Part shown: piece after piece, positions 8,602 to 15,834 of the stretch
Layout: each line of letters opens with the position of its first letter
Position numbering within the stretch: position 1 is the first letter of the stretch
Assembly: GCA_964528085.1 (NCBI GenBank)
Contig: CAZGRE010000003.1
Coordinates: forward strand, 1 to 57,733
Direction: 5' to 3'
Length of the DNA stretch: 57,733 nucleotides
Source of the DNA: B2-G16 sp964528085
GTDB taxonomy: Bacteria; Bipolaricaulota; Bipolaricaulia; UBA7950; UBA9294
The notes under the pieces: generated by a model
The model's database searches: none
Seen by the model: only the letters and a program-made list of their open reading frames with translations
Told to the model about the DNA's origin: nothing
Made by a program: the position numbers and the translations under genes

Positions 8602-9612
8602 ATGGCCTTATTGCGACGAGCCGGTGTTTTCTTGTTGATACCCTTTCTTTTTTCCGTTGTGGTAACGGCGGGAGGGGTGACGCTTCGGATCAGCCTTCCT
8701 CCCGTCTATGAGGCGCTCCCGATCGCGTTCGCTGCCGAATGGGGGCTGTTTGATTCTGAGGGGATCACGGTCGAGGTCGTCGGGATCACCGACGATCAGG
8801 AGCGGAGCACCGCCCTGATGACTGGGAACCTCGACGTGGTTATGGAGGACATGACGCGGGCGGTCCTCGATTACGCCGGAGGGTGGGACGTGGTGATAAC
8901 GAGCGCCGCCGGTTCCCGGCCGCAGACGGGAAGCATCAGCCTCGCCCTCGTTTCGACCGATTCATTCGGGATCGATTCCCTCGATCAGCTGATCTCCTCC
9001 GACCTGGCGATCGGGACGACCTATCGGAGCAACTACGAATACCTCCTCGACAGGCTCCTCGCCGCCCATGGCTTGGATAACGGTTGGATGAACAGGTACA
9101 TGTACTTCAACGGTGTCCTTCAGATCGCCGTCTGGTTCGGAGCCCGATCGATCCCGGCTGCCGTCCTCCCCGAGCCGTACATCTCTTACCTCGCAACATG
9201 GCATCCGGAAAACGGGGAGCCGATCCCCGTCGTCATCCTCTCCGATTTCTCCGAGGTCGGAAGCCTCCCGAGCGTTGTCGTCTTCCGCCGGGAGTTCATC
9301 TCCGATCACCCTGATGTCGTTCGCGCGTTCTATTCCGCCTACGCCGAAGCGATCGAGCGGATCAACTCCACCCCCCGCGATCGGCTGATCGATGATGGGT
9401 TGGACGTCGTCATCCCCCTCTTCTTCCAGGGGGTCGACCCGGAGACGATCCCCCAGGAGGTCCTCGACGCGATCGTCGTTCCGGTCTTCGACCCTCCTGC
9501 TGAGCCTTCACCGGAGGAGTTCGACGACGTCACATCGTGGATGAAGGAGAAGGGGTACATCGTCGATCCGCCTCGGTACGACGATCTCGTCGATACCAGG
9601 TTTATCCCATGA
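8602..9612 (+). CDS. ABC transporter substrate-binding protein (NMT1/SsuA/TauA-like)
   Basis: This 336-residue exported protein starts at ATG 8602 behind GAGGGGGA. A signal peptide covers about residues 1-24. The mature part begins TLRISLPPVYEALPIAFAAEWGLFDSEGITVEVVGI, the typical opening of the NMT1/ThiY/SsuA binding-protein family, whose members capture nitrate, sulfonates, taurine or pyrimidine precursors of thiamine. The stop overlaps the ATPase start in ATGA. The ligand is undetermined; no thi or ssu gene is nearby. Confidence 0.88.
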   Translation: MALLRRAGVFLLIPFLFSVVVTAGGVTLRISLPPVYEALPIAFAAEWGLFDSEGITVEVVGITDDQERSTALMTGNLDVVMEDMTRAVLDYAGGWDVVITSAAGSRPQTGSISLALVSTDSFGIDSLDQLISSDLAIGTTYRSNYEYLLDRLLAAHGLDNGWMNRYMYFNGVLQIAVWFGARSIPAAVLPEPYISYLATWHPENGEPIPVVILSDFSEVGSLPSVVVFRREFISDHPDVVRAFYSAYAEAIERINSTPRDRLIDDGLDVVIPLFFQGVDPETIPQEVLDAIVVPVFDPPAEPSPEEFDDVTSWMKEKGYIVDPPRYDDLVDTRFIP

Positions 9613-10343
9613 TCGAGCTTCATGATGTGGTTGTAGAGTACGGGAGCGGTCCGCGCGCCGTGCGGGCGGTGGACGGGATTTCGTTTAAGGTCCCGCCCGG
9701 AGGGAGCCTCGCCATGATCGGCCCGTCCGGTTGCGGGAAGACTTCGCTCCTCTACGCGATCGCCGGGCTTCTCAAACCGATCGCCGGAGGGGTGACGCTC
9801 GATGGGGAGCCCCTCTCCGGGGTCGGTACACGGGTCGCCCTCATCCTTCAGAACGCCGGGCTCCTCCCCTGGAAGACCGTATGGCAGAACGCGAATTTGA
9901 GCCTCCTCCTCGCTAAGGAATACCCGGCTAAGACGGCGTCCGTCGCGCTCGAGGAGATGGGGCTGACGGAGGTGAAGGATCGGTATCCGACCGAGCTCTC
10001 CGAGGGGATGAAGCGGCGGGTCGGGATCGCCCGCGCCCTTGCGACCTCACCGGCGGTGATGCTGATGGACGAGCCGCTCGCCTCCCTCGACACCCTGACG
10101 AAGGAGAGGATCCAGGACCTCTTCCTTACGCTATGGCGGAGGCATCGGTTCTCGCTGATCCTCGTCACGCACGACATCGAGGAGGCCGCCTTCCTCGGGG
10201 AGAGGATCGCCGTCTTGACCGAACGGCCGGCTAGGGTCAAGGCGTTCGTCGACAACCCGGGGATGGGTAAGCTCGATTATCGCGGGCAGAAGGGGTTCAT
10301 AGAGACCGTCTCCCGCCTCCGCTCGGCGCTGGAGGAGGTGTAA
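9609..10343 (+). CDS. ABC transporter ATP-binding protein (NitT/TauT type)
   Basis: This 244-residue ATPase starts at ATG 9609, overlapping the binding-protein stop (ATGA). It contains Walker A GPSGCGKTS, Q-loop LILQNAGLLPW, signature LSEGMKRRVGI, Walker B VMLMDEPLASLD and H-loop LVTHDIEEAAFL. The LLPW after the Q-loop is typical of the SsuB/TauB/ThiZ group. It energises import of the substrate caught by the 8602-9612 protein. The signature LSEGM in place of LSGGQ is a common variant of the group. Confidence 0.92.
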   Translation: MIELHDVVVEYGSGPRAVRAVDGISFKVPPGGSLAMIGPSGCGKTSLLYAIAGLLKPIAGGVTLDGEPLSGVGTRVALILQNAGLLPWKTVWQNANLSLLLAKEYPAKTASVALEEMGLTEVKDRYPTELSEGMKRRVGIARALATSPAVMLMDEPLASLDTLTKERIQDLFLTLWRRHRFSLILVTHDIEEAAFLGERIAVLTERPARVKAFVDNPGMGKLDYRGQKGFIETVSRLRSALEEV

Positions 10344-10344
10344 A

Positions 10345-11163
10345 GTGAGGAGGTTCTTTGCATCGCTTTCTAATAAGATCCGCGACCGCTCGTTCCGCAA
10401 GGCGGTTCTGATGTACGTGGTCAGCGTGGGGATCCTCCTCCTCGTCTGGGAGATAGCAAGCCTGGCGATCGCGGCGATAAAGGGGCGCGCGTTCCTCCCG
10501 AACCCGATCCGTGCGATCGCTGAGATGATAAGGCTCGGCCCCCTCCTCTTCCGGAACTTCTGGATCAGCGCCTGGCGGCTGGTGATGGCGATCGTGATCG
10601 CGTTCTTCACCGGGTATCCGCTCGGCCTCCTGATCGGGCACGAGCGGCGGCTCGACCAGCTGATATCACCGATGATCTACATTCTCTATCCGATCCCTCA
10701 GGTCGCGTTCATCCTCCTCCTCTTCCTCATCTTCGGGATCGGTAGCCCGGTCAAGGTGACGATCGTGGCGATCGCCCTCTTCTTCCAGATCCTCGTCTCC
10801 GCCCGCGGTGCGGCGAAGCAGATCGAGGAAGAGCACGTGACGAGCGTCCTCTCCGCCGGCGCCTCGCGGTGGCAGGTCTATCGGCACGTCATCCTCCCGG
10901 CGACCCTCCCCTCCATCCTGACGAGCCTGCGGGTGAGCGTCGGCCTCGGGATGGCCTTCCTGTACATCGCCGAGACGACCGGTTCGTTCGACCCACGGCG
11001 GGGAGGGCTCGGCCCGTTCATAAAGAACAACATGTACAGCGGGACGCAGGCGTTCGCCGGGATCCTGGCGATGGCTCTCCTCGGGCTCGCACTGTACATC
11101 GTGATCGAGCTGATCGAGCGGATCGTCTGCCGCTGGAAGTACGTCTCCCGGCGCCCGTCTTGA
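10345..11163 (+). CDS. ABC transporter permease (NitT/TauT type)
   Basis: This 272-residue inner-membrane protein starts at GTG 10345, one base after the ATPase stop, with GGAGGAGG just upstream. It has about six membrane segments and the cytoplasmic loop AAKQIEEEHVTSVLSAGASRWQVYRHVILPATLPSILTSLRV that contains the EAA motif, here with the family's typical G-A-S spacing. It completes the three-gene importer operon. No terminator is evident before nadK, whose own -35 box overlaps this stop codon. Confidence 0.92.
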   Translation: MRRFFASLSNKIRDRSFRKAVLMYVVSVGILLLVWEIASLAIAAIKGRAFLPNPIRAIAEMIRLGPLLFRNFWISAWRLVMAIVIAFFTGYPLGLLIGHERRLDQLISPMIYILYPIPQVAFILLLFLIFGIGSPVKVTIVAIALFFQILVSARGAAKQIEEEHVTSVLSAGASRWQVYRHVILPATLPSILTSLRVSVGLGMAFLYIAETTGSFDPRRGGLGPFIKNNMYSGTQAFAGILAMALLGLALYIVIELIERIVCRWKYVSRRPS

Positions 11164-11188
11164 TCGGTGATTTAAGCCCCGCTACCAT
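11160..11188 (+). promoter_or_regulatory. Promoter giving a leaderless nadK mRNA
   Basis: TTGATC (11160-11165), a 17-bp spacer and TACCAT (11183-11188) are followed by exactly six bases and the nadK ATG at 11195. Transcription would therefore start at or beside the A of the start codon. No Shine-Dalgarno sequence is present. Confidence 0.65.
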
Positions 11189-11194
11189 CTTTGC

Positions 11195-12004
11195 ATGGAT
11201 CTGAAGCGGCTTTATATCGTCGCGAACACGAGCAAGCCGGATGCACTCCGTACCCTCGCCTCGCTCAAGTCCTGGTGCCAGGAGCGCGGGGTCGAGCCGG
11301 TCCCGATCTCGGATCGACTCCCGAGCGATGTGGAAGAGGGGCTCGTCCTCGCCCTCGGCGGGGACGGGACCGTCCTCCGCGCCGCCGACCTGTTCGCCGA
11401 GGCGTCGATCCCGATCCTCGGGGTGAACCTGGGGAGCCTCGGCTTCCTCACCCAGGCACCGGCCTCCGAGCTGACGGGTGTCCTCGACGACGTCCTTGCC
11501 GATCGATTCACGATCGAGGAGAGGATGCGGCTCAGATACGAGGCCGCGCATGTCTCAGGGTCCGTCCTGAACGACCTCGTCGTCACCGGAGCGACGGACT
11601 CGCGCTTTTGCGAGATCGAGCTCGCATGGGGGGATGGGATCGTCACCCGCTATTCAGGGGATGGGATCATCCTCGCCACCGCGACCGGTTCGACGGCGTA
11701 CAACCTCGCCGCCGGAGGGCCGATCGTCGTCCCGCCGGCGGCTTGCATCCTCGCCCGTCCGCTCGCCCCGCACAGGCTCGGTCTCCGCTCGGTCATCTTT
11801 CCCCCGGATGAGACGATCCGCGTCCGTGCTTTGAGCGATGTGATCCTGATCGCCGACGGTGATCGTGTCGGCGAAGAGCCGGCAGGGACCGATATTGCGG
11901 TCACCCGCGCCGATCCCCCCACGTATCTCGTCCGTCTTTCGGTCTTCCCCTCGTTCTTCGACATCCTTGAGAAGAAGCTGAACTGGGCCGACCGGGATGG
12001 CTGA
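11195..12004 (+). CDS. nadK: NAD kinase
   Basis: This 269-residue cytoplasmic enzyme phosphorylates NAD to NADP. The GGDGT motif (ALGGDGTVLRAA near residue 53) and the second conserved block TATGSTAYNLAAGGPIV (near residue 166) are both present, as is the NLGSLGFLT segment. Length fits the bacterial family. It is monocistronic, and its -10 box sits six bases before the ATG, which implies a leaderless message. It belongs with nadE and the NAD(P)HX repair enzyme elsewhere in this window. Confidence 0.96.
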   Translation: MDLKRLYIVANTSKPDALRTLASLKSWCQERGVEPVPISDRLPSDVEEGLVLALGGDGTVLRAADLFAEASIPILGVNLGSLGFLTQAPASELTGVLDDVLADRFTIEERMRLRYEAAHVSGSVLNDLVVTGATDSRFCEIELAWGDGIVTRYSGDGIILATATGSTAYNLAAGGPIVVPPAACILARPLAPHRLGLRSVIFPPDETIRVRALSDVILIADGDRVGEEPAGTDIAVTRADPPTYLVRLSVFPSFFDILEKKLNWADRDG

Positions 12005-12088
12005 TGCGGCCTTACCTTTCGCCCGGTTGACGCCGGTCGTATAATCTGGGCGCACGTCGTACTTGCGGCTTGCTAAGGGGTGAGAGCG

Positions 12089-12973
12089 ATGATGGAGAAG
12101 GGTACGTATCGTGTAAAAAGCGGCCTCGCTGAGATGCTGAAGGGCGGCGTGATCATGGATGTCACGACCGCCGAACAGGCGAAGATCGCGGAGGAGGCCG
12201 GAGCCGTCGCGGTGATGGCGTTGGAGCGGGTCCCGGCCGACATCAGGGCCGAGGGCGGCGTGGCGCGGATGGCCGATCCGACGAAGGTGAAGGAGATCAT
12301 GGACGCCGTCTCCATCCCGGTGATGGCGAAGGTGCGGATCGGACACTTCGCCGAGGCGCAGATCCTTCAGGCGCTCGGTGTCGATTACATCGACGAGTCG
12401 GAGGTCCTCACCCCAGCCGATCCCGACTATCACATCAATAAGTGGGAGTTCACCGTCCCGTTCGTCTGCGGCGCGCGCGACCTCGGGGAGGCGTGCCGGC
12501 GGATCGCCGAGGGGGCGGCGATGATCCGGACGAAGGGGGAGCCAGGGACCGGGAACGTGGTCGAGGCGGTCAGGCATATGCGCCTGATGAACGAGCAGAT
12601 CCGCTCCGTTCTCTCCGCTCCGGAATCGGAGCTGATGACGATCGCAAAGGAGCTCGGCGCGCCGGTGGAGATCCTCCGTGCGATCCGGGAAGCGGGGAGG
12701 CTCCCGGTTGTCAACTTCGCCGCCGGCGGGATAGCGACCCCGGCCGACGCCGCGATGATGATGCAGCTCGGCTGCGACGGGATATTCGTCGGGAGTGGGA
12801 TCTTCAAGTCGTCCGATCCGGCGCGGCGGGCGCGGGCGATCGTCGAGGCGACGACGCACTACAACGATCCGAAGATCCTCGCCGAGATATCGGAGGGGCT
12901 CGGCGAGGCGATGCCCGGTATAGCGATCGAGGAGATCCCCGAAGCCGAGATGATGCAGACGCGCGGAAAATGA
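12089..12973 (+). CDS. pdxS: Pyridoxal 5'-phosphate synthase, PdxS subunit
   Basis: This 294-residue lyase subunit joins ribose 5-phosphate, glyceraldehyde 3-phosphate and ammonia into PLP. It shows the near-invariant family sequence: GLAEMLKGGVIMDVTTAEQAKIAEEAGA at the start, VMALERVPADIRAEGGVARM, the catalytic lysine in IPVMAKVRIGH, and PVVNFAAGGIATPADAAMMMQLGCDGIFVGSGIFKS. ATG 12089 is chosen because AAGGGG lies 8 nt upstream; GTG 12080 and ATG 12092 are alternatives. The stop overlaps the pdxT start in ATGA. A TATAAT box at 12040-12045 may be part of its promoter. It heads the long housekeeping gene run. Confidence 0.97.
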   Translation: MMEKGTYRVKSGLAEMLKGGVIMDVTTAEQAKIAEEAGAVAVMALERVPADIRAEGGVARMADPTKVKEIMDAVSIPVMAKVRIGHFAEAQILQALGVDYIDESEVLTPADPDYHINKWEFTVPFVCGARDLGEACRRIAEGAAMIRTKGEPGTGNVVEAVRHMRLMNEQIRSVLSAPESELMTIAKELGAPVEILRAIREAGRLPVVNFAAGGIATPADAAMMMQLGCDGIFVGSGIFKSSDPARRARAIVEATTHYNDPKILAEISEGLGEAMPGIAIEEIPEAEMMQTRGK

Positions 12974-13554
12974 TCGTCGGTGTCCTCGGCCTCCAGGGGG
13001 CGGTCCGCGAGCATGTAGGGAGCCTGCGGCGGCTCGGCGTTGACACGAGGGTCGTCAAGGATCCTACCGATCTCGAGGGGATCGACGCCCTCGTCCTCCC
13101 CGGCGGGGAGTCGACCGCGATCTCGCTTCTTGCGAGCGATAGGATCCTCGATCCCCTCCGCCGGCTGGCTGGGGAGGGCCTCCCGATGTTCGGGACGTGT
13201 GCCGGGATGATCCTCCTCGCGCGTGAGGTCGATGGGGCTCCATCCTCGTACATCGGGGCGATCGACATTGGGGTGAGGCGGAACGCCTCGGGGAGGCAGA
13301 TCGACAGCTTCGAGACGCTCCTCAAGGTTGAGGGGATCGGTGACGATGTTCCCGCCGTCTTCATCCGCGCCCCGTACGTCACCCGCCTCGGCGCGCGGGT
13401 CGTCCCGATGGCGCGCCACGAGGGTGCGGTGGTGATGGCTCGGGAGGGGAGCGTCCTGGTGACGAGCTTCCATCCTGAATTAACCGAGGATCTGCGGATT
13501 CACCGCTACTTCCTCGAGATGGTGGAGAAAGGAAAAAAGGAGGGTAAGGGATGA
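12970..13554 (+). CDS. pdxT: Pyridoxal 5'-phosphate synthase, glutaminase subunit PdxT
   Basis: This 194-residue class-I amidotransferase supplies ammonia to PdxS. It starts at ATG 12970, overlapping the pdxS stop by ATGA. Visible motifs are GVLGLQGAVREH at the start, LPGGESTAI, the nucleophile Cys in MFGTCAGMILLA, and the His/Glu pair in TSFHPELTED. The 3' end overlaps the gap start in ATGA. The pair makes the DXP-independent PLP pathway. Confidence 0.96.
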   Translation: MIVGVLGLQGAVREHVGSLRRLGVDTRVVKDPTDLEGIDALVLPGGESTAISLLASDRILDPLRRLAGEGLPMFGTCAGMILLAREVDGAPSSYIGAIDIGVRRNASGRQIDSFETLLKVEGIGDDVPAVFIRAPYVTRLGARVVPMARHEGAVVMAREGSVLVTSFHPELTEDLRIHRYFLEMVEKGKKEGKG

Positions 13555-14546
13555 AGAAGGTGGCGATCAACGGGTTCGGCAGGATCGGGCGGGCGTTCTT
13601 CCGGGTTTCGTACGGGAAGGGCGAGCTCGAGATCGTGGCGATAAACGATCCGTTCATCAGCCCGGAGACGGCGAGGTATCTCCTCACCTACGACACGGTC
13701 TACGGCCGTTACGACAAGAAGGTTGTCGCCAAGGAGGGCGGGATCGAGGTCGACGGGAGGTTCATCCCCATCCTCGCGGAGAAGGATCCGAAGGATCTCC
13801 CCTGGAGGGAGATGGGCGTCGAGCTCGTGATCGAATCGACCGGCGTCTTCCTGACGGAGGAGAGGGCGTCCTTACACCTTCAGGCAGGGGCAGCGCGGGT
13901 CCTCCTCTCGGCTCCGCCGAAGGGAGGAGAGATCCGCCAGTTCGTGTACGGGGTGAACCACGAGGAGTACGATCCGGAAAGGGACAGGATTCTCGCCGCC
14001 GCCTCGTGCACGACCAACTCCCTTGCCCCGGTCGCCTACGTCCTGGAGAGGGAATTCGGGATCGCTCATGCCTTCCTGACGACGGTGCACGGGTACACCG
14101 CTGATCAACGCCTCGTCGATTCGCCGCACAAGAAGTTCACCCGCGGCCGTGCCGCCGCGGCGAACATCGTCCCGACGACGACCGGGGCGGCGACGGCGAC
14201 GACGAAGATCCTCCCCTCTCTCGCCGGGAAGATGGATGGGATGGCGTTCCGCGTCCCGGTCCCGAGCGGCTCGGTGAGCGACTTCACCGCCGAGATGAGC
14301 CGCTCGGTGACGAAGGAGGAAGTGAACTCCGCCCTGGCCGCGTACGCCGAGGGTAAGCTCGCCGGGGTCCTCGGGGTGAGCACCGATCCTATCGTGTCGA
14401 GCGACATCATCGGCGACACACGGGCGAGCGTCGTCGACCTCACCCTCACCGCGGTCGTCGACGACCGCCTACTCAAGGTTGTCACCTTTTATGACAACGA
14501 ATGGGGGTACACAAACCAGCTTTTCCGCATGGCAGCCCTCGTGTGA
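13551..14546 (+). CDS. gap: Glyceraldehyde-3-phosphate dehydrogenase (NAD-dependent)
   Basis: This 331-residue glycolytic enzyme has the Rossmann start MKKVAINGFGRIGRAFFR, the NAD-selecting Asp in VAINDPF, the catalytic-cysteine block ASCTTNSLAP (Cys ~152), catalytic His in TTVHGYTADQ and the C-terminal FYDNEWGYTNQ. It starts within the pdxT stop (ATGA). Its substrate, glyceraldehyde 3-phosphate, is also consumed by PdxS, so coupling the three genes is chemically sensible (inference). Confidence 0.97.
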   Translation: MKKVAINGFGRIGRAFFRVSYGKGELEIVAINDPFISPETARYLLTYDTVYGRYDKKVVAKEGGIEVDGRFIPILAEKDPKDLPWREMGVELVIESTGVFLTEERASLHLQAGAARVLLSAPPKGGEIRQFVYGVNHEEYDPERDRILAAASCTTNSLAPVAYVLEREFGIAHAFLTTVHGYTADQRLVDSPHKKFTRGRAAAANIVPTTTGAATATTKILPSLAGKMDGMAFRVPVPSGSVSDFTAEMSRSVTKEEVNSALAAYAEGKLAGVLGVSTDPIVSSDIIGDTRASVVDLTLTAVVDDRLLKVVTFYDNEWGYTNQLFRMAALV

Positions 14547-15255
14547 GGAGGGTAGCCTCCTAGGAAGGCTGATCGAGGGGATCCTCTCCCTCCTCTATCC
14601 GCCGGAATGCGCCCTTTGCGGCGGGGTGCTGACGAGGGGGAGGGTCGTCTGCGAGCGGTGTTGGGAGGGGCTCCCCCGGTTGAGCGGGGCTCGCTGCCGG
14701 ATCTGCGGTGATCTCCTGCAGGATCCCTCCCTCGATCTTTGCCTGGTCTGCGGGACGCGGATCCGACCCTTCTCCCGGATCGTGGCGATCGCCCCCTACG
14801 AAGGGGGCTGGGAGAGGCTCATTCATATGTTCAAATTCGATCGCGAGAAGGCGATCGGCGACTGGCTCGGTTCCCTTCTCGCGTCAGCGGCGTGGCACGA
14901 GCGGCTGGGCGAGGGTGTAGATTCGGTCAGCTACATTCCGATGACGGTTAAGGAGCGCAACGAGCGGGGGTTCAACCAGGCTGAGATCCTCGCCCGCCGT
15001 GTGGCGCGGGGTCTCGGTCTTCCGCTTAATCGGACGTTGGCCAAGGTACGGGAGACCCTCCCGCAGCGATCCCTCCCCGCCGGTGAGAGGAGGAAGAACT
15101 TGCGGGGGGCGTTCCGGCCGGTAAGATCAGGGAGCGGAGGGGTACTTCTCATTGATGATATCTGCACCACCACCGCGACCGTGGAGGAGTGTGCCCTCAC
15201 CCTCAATCAAGGGGGCTACTCCCCGGTCGTCGTCCTGACGGTGGCGCGGGCGTGA
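14491..15255 (+). CDS. comF: ComF family protein (double zinc ribbon plus phosphoribosyltransferase domain)
   Basis: The protein has four CxxC-type knuckles (CALCGG, CERC, CRICGD, CLVCG) followed by a PRPP-binding domain ending VLLIDDICTTTATVEECALTL. ComF helps DNA uptake in competent bacteria. The start is uncertain. The open frame reaches back into gap (ATG 14491, TTG 14479), but homology begins only near LIEGILSLLYPPECALCGG (about 14572), and the only nearby candidate is CTG 14569. GGAGG at 14547-14551 lies in a small hairpin (14546-14561) before it. The length given is therefore a maximum. Confidence 0.88.
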   Translation: MTTNGGTQTSFSAWQPSCEEGSLLGRLIEGILSLLYPPECALCGGVLTRGRVVCERCWEGLPRLSGARCRICGDLLQDPSLDLCLVCGTRIRPFSRIVAIAPYEGGWERLIHMFKFDREKAIGDWLGSLLASAAWHERLGEGVDSVSYIPMTVKERNERGFNQAEILARRVARGLGLPLNRTLAKVRETLPQRSLPAGERRKNLRGAFRPVRSGSGGVLLIDDICTTTATVEECALTLNQGGYSPVVVLTVARA

Positions 15256-15265
15256 AGGGGAGCGG

Positions 15266-15832
15266 ATGAAGGTTCGATCGATCTGCTTGGGGCCGCTTTC
15301 CACCAACTGCTACCTCATTGAGGTAGACGGGAAGAGGATCCTGATCGATCCGGCCGAAGGGGGTGAGCCGCTCCGATCGTTCGTCGGCGAAGGGGGTGTC
15401 GACCTCGTCGTGAACACGCACGGTCACTTCGATCACACCGGCGGAGATTGGGAGTTTCCCGAGGCCGAGGTGGCGATCCATGCCGCTGATATTCCCTTCC
15501 TCGACAGCGCCTATCCTGGCCATCCCCCGGTCGATCGGACGATCGACGAAGGGGATGAGATCGCATCCGGGCTCAGGGTCATCCATACCCCTGGGCATTC
15601 TCCGGGGAGCATCGTTCTTGTAGGCGATGGGGTCCTGTTCGTCGGGGATCTGTTGTTCGCCGGTTCGATCGGCCGGACCGACTTCCCCGGGGGGGCGCAG
15701 GAGGAGATGATCCGCTCCCTCCTCCGGCTCATCCGTCTCCCCGGCGACTACCTGATCTATCCCGGGCACGGCCCGGTGACGAGGCTCGAACGGGAGCGGA
15801 GGGAGAACCCGTTCCTGACCGGTTTGAGGTGA
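15266..15832 (+). CDS. MBL-fold metallo-hydrolase (glyoxalase II-like)
   Basis: This 188-residue cytoplasmic protein starts at ATG 15266, ten bases after comF. It contains the metal-binding THGHFDHTGG, a second His in HTPGHSPGSIVLV, the Asp in FVGDLLFAGSIGRTD and the C-terminal His in YPGHGPVT. This is the full set of the YcbL/glyoxalase II-like group that hydrolyses thioesters. The physiological substrate is not evident. It lies between comF and dnaG with a 1-nt or shorter gap to dnaG. Confidence 0.9.
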   Translation: MKVRSICLGPLSTNCYLIEVDGKRILIDPAEGGEPLRSFVGEGGVDLVVNTHGHFDHTGGDWEFPEAEVAIHAADIPFLDSAYPGHPPVDRTIDEGDEIASGLRVIHTPGHSPGSIVLVGDGVLFVGDLLFAGSIGRTDFPGGAQEEMIRSLLRLIRLPGDYLIYPGHGPVTRLERERRENPFLTGLR

Positions 15833-15834
15833 AG

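Noticed and set aside
12027..12045. TTGACG and TATAAT upstream of pdxS as a promoter pair
   Set aside because: They are only 7 bp apart, so they cannot be the -35 and -10 boxes of one promoter. TATAAT alone may still be a -10 box.
11654..12859. 401-codon minus-strand frame across nadK and pdxS
   Set aside because: Both plus-strand genes are certain, and the frame is an Arg/Asp/His-rich artefact.
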